In this document: piece after piece, positions 44,937 through 51,855 of the stretch | Numbering within the stretch: the stretch's first letter is position 1 | Layout of the letters: each line of letters begins with the position of its first letter | Assembly (NCBI GenBank): GCA_023435565.1 | Contig: JAEYRN010000085.1 | Coordinates: 1-51,855 of the forward strand | DNA: 51,855 nucleotides | From: Bacillota bacterium | GTDB taxonomy: Bacteria > Bacillota > UBA4882 > UBA8346 | Reading direction: 5' to 3' | Position numbers and translations under genes: made by a program | The notes under the pieces: model-generated | The model's database searches: none | The model's input: only the letters and a program-made list of their open reading frames with translations | Told to the model about the DNA's origin: nothing

Positions 44937-45269
44937 ATGGATTGGTTAAGAACAATCATACGCTTTGTTGTAGCAGCGCTGGTTTTGATGTTTATAGGGG
45001 CAATCGTTCCCGGATTTAGGGCTATTGGATTTGGCAGCGCGTTATTAGCCGCTTTGGTTATCGCCGGGATCAGTTATCTAATCGAACTGGTTCTAGGGCG
45101 TGATATTTCCCCTTACGCCCATGGAGTTGTAGGTTTCCTTGTCTCTGCGATAGTAATTTATATTACTCAGTTTATTGTTCCGGGAATGTCGGTATCTGTG
45201 ATTGGAGCTTTATTGGCATCTTTGGTGATTGGATTAATAGATTTGTTTGTGCCCACGAAAGTAAAGTAA
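44937..45269 (+). CDS. Phage-holin-4-type small membrane protein
   Basis: This is the only plus-strand protein gene I support. The 110-residue protein has four hydrophobic segments with the repeated pattern IVPGFRAIGFGSALLAALVI and FIVPGMSVSVIGALLASLVI, typical of the holin superfamily IV (YvlD-like) proteins. Despite the name these are mostly chromosomal genes of unknown role, and no phage genes surround it. AAAGGGGGTG lies six bases before the ATG. Confidence 0.88.
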   Translation: MDWLRTIIRFVVAALVLMFIGAIVPGFRAIGFGSALLAALVIAGISYLIELVLGRDISPYAHGVVGFLVSAIVIYITQFIVPGMSVSVIGALLASLVIGLIDLFVPTKVK

Positions 45270-45482
45270 GGGGCTGTTGCAAAATTTATTTTGTCAACCG
45301 TGAGGGTAAACCTCACGGCTATAAGATGCAAGCCCTGGCTAATTTAAGGCAAATATTCATCCCCAAAGAGGGCCAAAGGTCCTTACATCTTGCAGCCGGA
45401 TGGCTTTTAGCCTCCGGTTGGCAGTTTATTCGGCTAAACAAAAAAACTACTACAAAAATTCTTGTTTACAATAGTTCCTTGT
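45270..45482. other. Structured intergenic region between convergent genes
   Basis: No gene seen. The region begins with GGGGCTGTTGCAAAA, a sequence style often found at insertion-sequence ends. It then folds into several hairpins: CGTGAGG/CCTCACG (45299-45317), an outer AAGATG/CATCTT pair, and CCGGA/TCCGG around GGCTTTTAGCC near 45400. The matching inverted end of an IS is not seen. It may be a decayed element or the shared transcription end of the holin-like gene and polC. Confidence 0.4.
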
Positions 45483-48400
45483 TTAAAAGAGTCCTAACTG
45501 ATCCGATTCAGACATTCCTTCCAAACAACCATGTTTCTGCAAAACCTCAATAACCGCAGAACTCAAACGAGCCCGGCTTTTTAAATCTTCAATCGAAAGA
45601 AAAGTTCCTTCTTCTCTGGCTGCTGCCACGTACTTTGCTGCATTATCACCCAATCCTTGAAGGGAAGCTAATGGCGGGAGCAAACCTTCATCGGTAATGA
45701 TAAACTTTTGGGGATCGGACCTATAGAGGTCCACTCTCAGAAAACTAACTCCTCTCAGCATCGCTTCATATGCTACTTCAAGAATTGTCTCCAAGTTTTT
45801 CTCTTTTTGAGTAGCGTCATTTCCCTTACTTCGAATTTGCTCCAAAGTCATTTTAACGGTTTCTTTACCATGGACCACGATGTCGGCATCAAACTCATCG
45901 GCCCGGACACTGAAATAGGTAGCGTAAAAAGCCAATGGATAATTTACTTTAAAATAGGCAATTCGGAAAGCCATCATTACATAAGCGACTGCGTGGGCTT
46001 TCGGAAACATATACTTTATCTTCAGACAAGAGTCAATGTACCAGTCGGGAACACCATGTTCTTTCATAATTTGAATCTCGTCTTCCTCAAGGCCCTTACC
46101 TTTACGGACTTTTTCCATAATCTTAAAAGCGGTTTTAGGAGGTAACCGTTTAAAGATTAAATAGTTCATAATATCATCGCGGGTGGAGATAACCTCCGAT
46201 AGTTTCGCTTTACCATTTTTAATCAATTCTTGGGCATTTCCCAGCCACACACTTGTTCCATGAGATAGCCCGGAAATGAATACCAACTCCGCAAAGGTAG
46301 TCGGCCGGGTTTCTTCCAACATTTGACGAACAAATCCGGTTCCAAACTCTGGAATTCCAAGCGTACCCAGGTTAAATCCCATCTGTTCCTCGGTTATCCC
46401 CAGTGGTTCTATGGAGGAGAAAATCTTCATCGTATTCGATTCAGCCATTATCACAGTTCGGGGATCAATACCGGTCAAGTCATGCAACATCCGAATGACC
46501 GTTGGATCGTCATGACCAAGAATATCAAGCTTGACTAAACGGCCTTCCAATGCTCCGTGATAATCAAAATGAGTAGTTATCCATTCGGCTTTTTTATCGT
46601 TAGCCGGAAACTGTATCGGAGTAAAGTTATATATCTCCTGATCTTGTGGAACTACATAAAGCCCACCCGGATGTTGGCCGGTGGAACGGCGTACGCCGGT
46701 GCACCCTTTAACCAGTCGGTTCATTTCCGCTTGGCGAAGACTAATCCCTTTGTCTTCCATATAGCCTTTAACAAAACCAAAGGCTGTCTTATCCGCCAGT
46801 CCGGTCACGGTTCCTGCCCGAAACACATAGCCTTTGCCAAAAACTTCTTCGGTATATTTGTGGACAATAGGTTGATATTCACCGGAAAAGTTTAAGTCAA
46901 TATCCGGTTCCTTATCACCTTCAAAACCCATAAAGGTTGCAAACGGAATATCCTGCCCGTCTTTGGAAAGGGCATAGCCGCATTTAGGGCAATTTTTATC
47001 GGGTAGATCATATCCTGAAGCGATAGCTCCGGTATCCATAAACTCGCTATACTTGCACTTAGGGCAAAGATAATGCCCTGGTAATGGGTTGACCTCGGTA
47101 ATCCGGCACATAGTAGCTACAAAGGAAGAACCCACCGACCCCCGTGAACCAACCAGATAGCCGTCATCTAATGATTTCTTAACCAATTTTTGGGCCGTCA
47201 AATACAATACGGCATATCCATGATCGATAATGCTCTTTAATTCCCATTCGAGCCGTTCTTGCACCAGCTGCGGCAAAGGATTGCCATATAATTCCTTGGC
47301 CCGGGTATATGACATTGCGCGAATTTCATCTTCAGCGCCTGGAATTTGCGGCGGGCAAAATTTATTCGGTAAAGGTGATACGTCTTCAATCTGCTCTAAA
47401 ATATGAAGTGGAGCAGTGATAACAACTTTTCTTGCCAAAGCGTCGCCTAGATACTTAAACTCCTGCAACATCTCATCGGTGGTTCGGAAATATAGCGGCG
47501 CCTGGCGGTCGGCATCTTGAAACCCTTGTCCCATTAGTAATATTTTGCGATAAATTTCTTCATGGGGGTGGAGAAAATGAACATCGCCCGTAGCCACCAC
47601 CGGTTTACCCAGTTTGCCGCCGAGTTCAATTATTTTCCTATTATTATCTTGAAGCTCCTCAACTGATTTAACCCGGCCGGAATTGATTAAAAATTGGTTA
47701 TTTCCAACTGGTTGGATTTCCAGGTAATCGTAAAATTCGGCAATCTCCTCCAATTTACCCTCATCTGCTCCGTCCAGAATCGCCTGATATAACTCGCCGG
47801 CTTCGCAGGCGCTGCCGATAATCAACCCATCCCGCAACTCCATTAGCAAAGAACGGGGAATCCGCGGGTGGCGGTGGAAATATTGAATATGGGAATCAGA
47901 GACTAAACGGTAGAGATGTTTCATACCGATCTGATTCTTGACCAAGATGATCACATGATTGGTTTGGAGATGTTCAACGCCGCTTTCTTTCACTAAAGAA
48001 TTTAAATCGTTCAACAATTCAAATTTTCGGTCGCTGATCTTCTCCAATGCTTTTAATAAGATCTCGGCGGCGCATTGAGCATCGTCGGTGGCCCGGTGAT
48101 GGTTCTGCAGTTTGATCCCAAGTTCTTTGGCAACATTGTTCAGACGATAACTCTTGAAGTTTGGCCAGACCGAACGGGCTAATCCCAAGGTATCCAGATA
48201 AACCGGAAGCACCTTTTCCCCTAATAATTGCTGGTATTTGGCGGTGATAAACCGGACATCAAAGCGGGCATTATGCGCTACTAGGACACTTCCCAGGCTA
48301 AAGTCCTGAAACTTACGTAATACATCTTCCGGTAAAGGCGCCTCAGCGACCATCTCCGGAGTAATGCCGGTTAATTTTTGGATTTCTTCTGAGATCTCTT

Positions 48401-49781
48401 TACCGGGACGAATAAGACTGGAAAATTCATCGATTCTAATCCCGTTTTTATATTTAACAGCGCCAATCTCTAATAAATCCTCTTTTAGCGGGTTAAAGCC
48501 AGTGGTTTCAATATCGAATATTACAAATTCCGCATCTTCAATCTTTTCATCCGACGCTCCTACCACAATCGGAACCCCGTCATCAACCAAGTAACCTTCT
48601 AACCCATAAATTACTTTTATTTTTGCCTTCTTCGCCATACTGGCAACTTCGGGAAAGGAATGAACTACTCCATGATCAGTAATTGCTATCGACGGATGGC
48701 CCCAAGCGGCGGCCAAATTAATAGCGCTGGCTATATCGACGGTAGCGTCCATGGCACTCATTTTGGTATGTAAATGAAGTTCCACCCTTTTTTCAGGTGC
48801 CTCGTCGAAACGAGTGAAGATTGATTTCCCAGGCAAAATATCCGAAACTAATAGACTTAATTCCTTAGTATAGGGATCAAACTGAAGACTGCCCCGCATT
48901 ACTACCCAAACGCCTTCCTTAAGTCGGTCCTCCAATTGGACCGCAGCACGGGGAAAAATCTTAAAGCTGATCGAATCGGTATAGTCGGTGATATCCCCCA
49001 AGTAGAACTTTTTCCCACTCTTAGCGGTCCGGGACTCAAACCGAAAAATTTCACCACTGACAACTACCCCTTCGGCTTCTTCAGTCAACTGTTTAATTGG
49101 AGAAGGTTCCTGACTGAATTTCTTGCCGTAAATTATGTCCTGGCTGATGCTTGGCTTAGTTGTTTTCGTAGTAACCGGTTGGGTTTTTGCCGCTAATGCT
49201 TGTAAATCGGCTTCCTCCCGTTCCTTCCGAAGCTGATCTTGGATAATTTCCTCGTTAAAGTCGCCAACTGCAAAACTAAGATTAAGGTCTTCTAAAATCG
49301 TATCCCGGAACAACTCGACCAATTCTTCCCTGCGCCGTTCAAAATACTCTACTCCGGCCTTATTTCGGACCAGTATTTCCAAGTTGCGTTCACCGGCCAA
49401 TTTATATTTAGCCTCAGTAAGCCAGCCGTTAATCCCGGGGAATTTATTACCGGCGGCAGTGACGATCTTCTCCCAATGACGATCAATTCTCTCACTTAAT
49501 GAGGGAAGATCTTTAAGATAGATTAATTTCAACCGGACCCTAGACGATCCCAATGATAAAGAACCGACAGCTTCTTCCAATTCCCGAGTTTGCTCCGAAG
49601 TTAATTCGTTTTGTATTAACAAACTGATTTGCCAGGTTTCTTTGGCTGTATCCACCAGTATCTCCTGGATCTTGGCTTCTTCTAATAAAGGCCCAATCGG
49701 AAAAGAAAAGGAGATCTCTTCAATCCCCCGGAAAACCTTTAATGATCGATTGTCAGGTTTGATAATATATTGCCCTGCCAT
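45483..49781 (-). CDS. polC: DNA polymerase III PolC-type alpha subunit
   Basis: PolC is the main replicative polymerase of low-GC Gram-positives, with built-in proofreading. The 1432-residue protein shows an N-terminal domain, an OB fold (about 230-325), a PHP domain from ELHLHT (about 335) interrupted by the DnaQ-type exonuclease that begins FDIETTG (about 420), a zinc site with CPKC pairs (about 905-935) and the palm with PDIDLNFSGEYQ (about 958). I chose the ATG at 49781; an in-frame TTG four codons earlier is less likely. It follows proS, as in many Bacillota. Confidence 0.98.
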   Translation of the reverse strand: MAGQYIIKPDNRSLKVFRGIEEISFSFPIGPLLEEAKIQEILVDTAKETWQISLLIQNELTSEQTRELEEAVGSLSLGSSRVRLKLIYLKDLPSLSERIDRHWEKIVTAAGNKFPGINGWLTEAKYKLAGERNLEILVRNKAGVEYFERRREELVELFRDTILEDLNLSFAVGDFNEEIIQDQLRKEREEADLQALAAKTQPVTTKTTKPSISQDIIYGKKFSQEPSPIKQLTEEAEGVVVSGEIFRFESRTAKSGKKFYLGDITDYTDSISFKIFPRAAVQLEDRLKEGVWVVMRGSLQFDPYTKELSLLVSDILPGKSIFTRFDEAPEKRVELHLHTKMSAMDATVDIASAINLAAAWGHPSIAITDHGVVHSFPEVASMAKKAKIKVIYGLEGYLVDDGVPIVVGASDEKIEDAEFVIFDIETTGFNPLKEDLLEIGAVKYKNGIRIDEFSSLIRPGKEISEEIQKLTGITPEMVAEAPLPEDVLRKFQDFSLGSVLVAHNARFDVRFITAKYQQLLGEKVLPVYLDTLGLARSVWPNFKSYRLNNVAKELGIKLQNHHRATDDAQCAAEILLKALEKISDRKFELLNDLNSLVKESGVEHLQTNHVIILVKNQIGMKHLYRLVSDSHIQYFHRHPRIPRSLLMELRDGLIIGSACEAGELYQAILDGADEGKLEEIAEFYDYLEIQPVGNNQFLINSGRVKSVEELQDNNRKIIELGGKLGKPVVATGDVHFLHPHEEIYRKILLMGQGFQDADRQAPLYFRTTDEMLQEFKYLGDALARKVVITAPLHILEQIEDVSPLPNKFCPPQIPGAEDEIRAMSYTRAKELYGNPLPQLVQERLEWELKSIIDHGYAVLYLTAQKLVKKSLDDGYLVGSRGSVGSSFVATMCRITEVNPLPGHYLCPKCKYSEFMDTGAIASGYDLPDKNCPKCGYALSKDGQDIPFATFMGFEGDKEPDIDLNFSGEYQPIVHKYTEEVFGKGYVFRAGTVTGLADKTAFGFVKGYMEDKGISLRQAEMNRLVKGCTGVRRSTGQHPGGLYVVPQDQEIYNFTPIQFPANDKKAEWITTHFDYHGALEGRLVKLDILGHDDPTVIRMLHDLTGIDPRTVIMAESNTMKIFSSIEPLGITEEQMGFNLGTLGIPEFGTGFVRQMLEETRPTTFAELVFISGLSHGTSVWLGNAQELIKNGKAKLSEVISTRDDIMNYLIFKRLPPKTAFKIMEKVRKGKGLEEDEIQIMKEHGVPDWYIDSCLKIKYMFPKAHAVAYVMMAFRIAYFKVNYPLAFYATYFSVRADEFDADIVVHGKETVKMTLEQIRSKGNDATQKEKNLETILEVAYEAMLRGVSFLRVDLYRSDPQKFIITDEGLLPPLASLQGLGDNAAKYVAAAREEGTFLSIEDLKSRARLSSAVIEVLQKHGCLEGMSESDQLGLF

Positions 49782-49814
49782 TATGCACCCCAACTGATAT
49801 AGAGTAATGATTTT

Positions 49815-49960
49815 CGGGCCTGTAGGAGTCAGAAGTCAGTAACTTGAAAGTGCACGCTCCACCTCTTTAAACCAAAACACATTACTGTTTCTGAGTAATC
49901 CGCAAAGCCATGTTTTCATTAATGGTTACTGAATACTAGCTCCTGACTCCTGGAAACTTA
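49815..49960. repeat. Heptad repeats in inverted arms between polC and proS
   Basis: Left arm words (AGGAGTC AGAAGTC AGTAACT, 49825-49847) and right arm words (TTACTGA ATACTAG CTCCTGA CTCCTGG, 49926-49953) are roughly complementary. The words are the same family as those near 19203 and 29853. No gene or clear terminator is visible in the gap. Confidence 0.55.
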
Positions 49961-49972
49961 GCTCCAAAAGCA

Positions 49973-51673
49973 TTAACCAGCAGTCGCTAGATACCCCTTT
50001 ACTCTTGCCACAACTTCAGACAATAGCCACCGTTCCTCGGCGCCGCTTTGACGGTATTTAACCTCAACCTCTCCTTGGGCGAGGCCCTTAGGGCCGATTG
50101 TGATCCGGACCGGAATTCCGATTAGATCGGCGTCTTTAAATTTTACACCCGGCCGTTCGTTCCGGTCATCTAATAAAGTTTCGACCCCGGCATCGTTTAA
50201 CTTATTATACAAGTCTTCAGCCACAGGCAATTGATCGCCGCTCACCGAAATCAAATGCACATGGAAAGGAGCAATGGCAACCGGCCATTTAATCCCGTTT
50301 TCATCAAAATGCTGTTCGATAGCAGCAGCCATGGTTCGGCTAACCCCAATCCCATAACATCCCATGATTATCAATTGGCTCTGACCCTGGTCATCCAAGA
50401 AAGTAGCGCCTAAAGCCTTACTATACTTAGTGCCCAGTTTAAAAATCTGTCCGGCTTCAATTCCCCGGGCGTCATGAAGATGGCCTCGGCACCGTGGGCA
50501 TTGCTCACCGGTTTTAACGGTCCTTAAGTCGGTATAAGTAACCTCCGAAAAGTCCCGTGAAGGCTCAACATTAATAAGATGGTATCCTTCCTGATTGGCT
50601 CCGACAACAGCTTGATGCAGCTCTTTAACCAAGTTATCAGCGTATATCTTAATCCCGGTATTAAGGCCAATCGGGCCTACAAATCCTACCGGCAGTCCAT
50701 ACTGTTGGTTAATCTCTTCCGGCGGCGCCAAATACAACTTATTTCCGCCAACCAAGTTACCCAGTTTAATCTCGTTTACTTGGTCGTCACCCCGGACCAA
50801 TACGGCAACATAGCCCTCTTCAATTCCATAAAAGAGAGTTTTGATGGTATCTTCCGGTTTAACTTTTAAAAAGGCAGATACATCTTCGATAGTTTTCTGA
50901 TTGGGAGTAGCGATTTTTTCAAGTTCTTTAACCGGACCGGCGGCTTCTACTTTTACTTTGGAAGTGGCCTTTTCGATATTAGCCGCATAATCGCATTGAT
51001 CGCAATAAAGGATTAACGCTTCGCCGTTCTCAGCCAAAACCATAAACTCCTGACTGGAATTTCCGCCGATTGCACCCGAATCAGCTTCTACCGGGCGGAA
51101 CTTTAGACCACAGCGGGTAAAGATCCTGGTATAAGCCCGGTACATAGCCTGATAGCTATCTTCCAATCCGGCCTCGTCAACATCAAACGAATATAAATCC
51201 TTCATTATGAACTCGCGGCCCCGCATTAACCCGAACCGAGGCCGGATTTCATCACGATACTTATTTTGAATCTGATAAAGTCTTAGCGGCAGATCCCGGT
51301 AAGATCGGACATCCCCCTTGACAATGGTAGTCACAATCTCCTCATGGGTCGGTCCAAGACAAAACTCCCGATGGTGCCGGTCCTCAAGGCGAAACATTTC
51401 CGGGCCGTATACATCCCAACGCCCGCTCTCTCTCCAAATTTCCGCCGGTTGGACAATGGGCAGCGCCAGTTCCTGGCCTCCCTCCCGGTCCATCTCTTCC
51501 CGGACAATCGCCATAATTTTTCTTAAAACACGTTGAGCCAAGGGTAGATAAGTATAAACACCGGCAGCGGATTTACGAATTATTCCGGCCCGGAGCATCA
51601 GTTGATGGCTGACGACCTCCGCTTCCGCCGGCGTTTCCCTCAGTGTTGGCGCAAAAAGGTTGGATTGTCGCAT
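49973..51673 (-). CDS. proS: Prolyl-tRNA synthetase (bacterial type)
   Basis: ProS charges tRNA-Pro. The 566-residue length and the insertion domain between motifs 2 and 3 mark the bacterial type with editing activity. Motifs are GVYTYLPLAQRVLRKI, FCLGPTHEE, RPRFGLMRGREFIMKD and the motif 3 region CYGIGVSRTMAA. GGAGGAG lies six bases before the ATG. Confidence 0.97.
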   Translation of the reverse strand: MRQSNLFAPTLRETPAEAEVVSHQLMLRAGIIRKSAAGVYTYLPLAQRVLRKIMAIVREEMDREGGQELALPIVQPAEIWRESGRWDVYGPEMFRLEDRHHREFCLGPTHEEIVTTIVKGDVRSYRDLPLRLYQIQNKYRDEIRPRFGLMRGREFIMKDLYSFDVDEAGLEDSYQAMYRAYTRIFTRCGLKFRPVEADSGAIGGNSSQEFMVLAENGEALILYCDQCDYAANIEKATSKVKVEAAGPVKELEKIATPNQKTIEDVSAFLKVKPEDTIKTLFYGIEEGYVAVLVRGDDQVNEIKLGNLVGGNKLYLAPPEEINQQYGLPVGFVGPIGLNTGIKIYADNLVKELHQAVVGANQEGYHLINVEPSRDFSEVTYTDLRTVKTGEQCPRCRGHLHDARGIEAGQIFKLGTKYSKALGATFLDDQGQSQLIIMGCYGIGVSRTMAAAIEQHFDENGIKWPVAIAPFHVHLISVSGDQLPVAEDLYNKLNDAGVETLLDDRNERPGVKFKDADLIGIPVRITIGPKGLAQGEVEVKYRQSGAEERWLLSEVVARVKGYLATAG

Positions 51674-51685
51674 TAAAAACTCCTC

Positions 51686-51761
51686 CAGTAAAAAAAGTTT
51701 AAAGGTAAAAGTGAAAAGTTAAAAGTTATAGACTCAACTTTCGCAGAGCGAAAGTTGGAAC
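51686..51761. repeat. Heptad repeat and palindrome upstream of proS
   Basis: Seven-base words (AAAGTGA AAAGTTA AAAGTTA) at 51692-51720 are followed by a 10-bp palindrome, CAACTTTCGC-AGA-GCGAAAGTTG (51735-51757). Part of it, CTCAACTTTCGCAG (51733-51746), recurs in reverse complement at 109-122. The rest of the upstream gap to the window end shows no gene. Confidence 0.55.
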
Positions 51762-51855
51762 AAACCCAATAAACAGTAATTATCAGGCATAAAAATGAAC
51801 AGTAATTGACAAATTAGCGAAAATCATATAAAAACACCCCTTCATTTGGTATAGT

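Noticed and set aside
44771..44959. 62-residue minus-strand ORF upstream of the holin-like gene
   Set aside because: It overlaps the start and ribosome site of the supported plus-strand gene, and its composition is that of an AT-rich spacer.
44937..45269. Holin-like gene as evidence of a prophage
   Set aside because: No other phage gene is near, and this family is common in chromosomes without phages.
45708..46145. 145-residue plus-strand ORF opposite polC
   Set aside because: Antisense to polC, with no motif and no ribosome site.

Overview
The window looks like part of the chromosome of an anaerobic, endospore-forming Bacillota (Clostridia-like). It encodes SpoIVA and a YtxC-type sporulation protein, the Gram-positive replicase PolC, three PyrR attenuators and a three-subunit NADH-linked [FeFe] hydrogenase. 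Most genes are moderately AT-rich with good Shine-Dalgarno sites. TTG starts are frequent. All protein genes but one (a small holin-like membrane protein) lie on the minus strand, so the transcriptional order runs from high to low coordinates. The species cannot be named from the sequence alone.

From high to low coordinates: proS and polC (about 45.5-51.7 kb); the holin-like gene on the plus strand and a small unknown gene; a DUF512 radical-SAM gene, der, plsY and gpsA as one tight operon; spoIVA; folP-folK-larE; the hydrogenase operon hydC-hydB-hydA, in which HydB is fused to a GltD/NfnB-like flavoprotein; a tRNA-Val(GAC); ytxC; then a nucleotide-biosynthesis supercluster of about 23 kb. That cluster runs pyrP, pyrR, pyrB, pyrC, carA, carB, pyrK, pyrD, pyrE, purE, a ykkC-class (probably PRPP) riboswitch, purB, purF, purM, glyA, purN, purH, fabZ, purC, purD. 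It is followed by a DUF486 membrane protein, a SulP anion transporter, a degraded structured element resembling the 5' part of a group II intron, and a GC-rich gene in which sensor kinase, receiver and LuxR-type DNA-binding domains sit in one polypeptide.

The genes form coherent pathways. The pyr block makes UMP under PyrR attenuation at three sites (before pyrR, before pyrB, before pyrP). The pur block makes IMP/AMP and appears to be controlled by a PRPP-sensing riboswitch with its own sigma-A promoter. PRPP is the shared substrate of PyrE and PurF, so the two blocks meet at that metabolite. Several expected pathway genes are absent from the clusters: pyrF, purK, purL/Q/S and folB.

The most interesting items are the candidate PRPP riboswitch at the pyr/pur junction, the one-protein two-component regulator, the HydB-GltD fusion hydrogenase, and a set of degenerate seven-base-period repeats, often arranged as inverted arms, that fill at least eight intergenic gaps.
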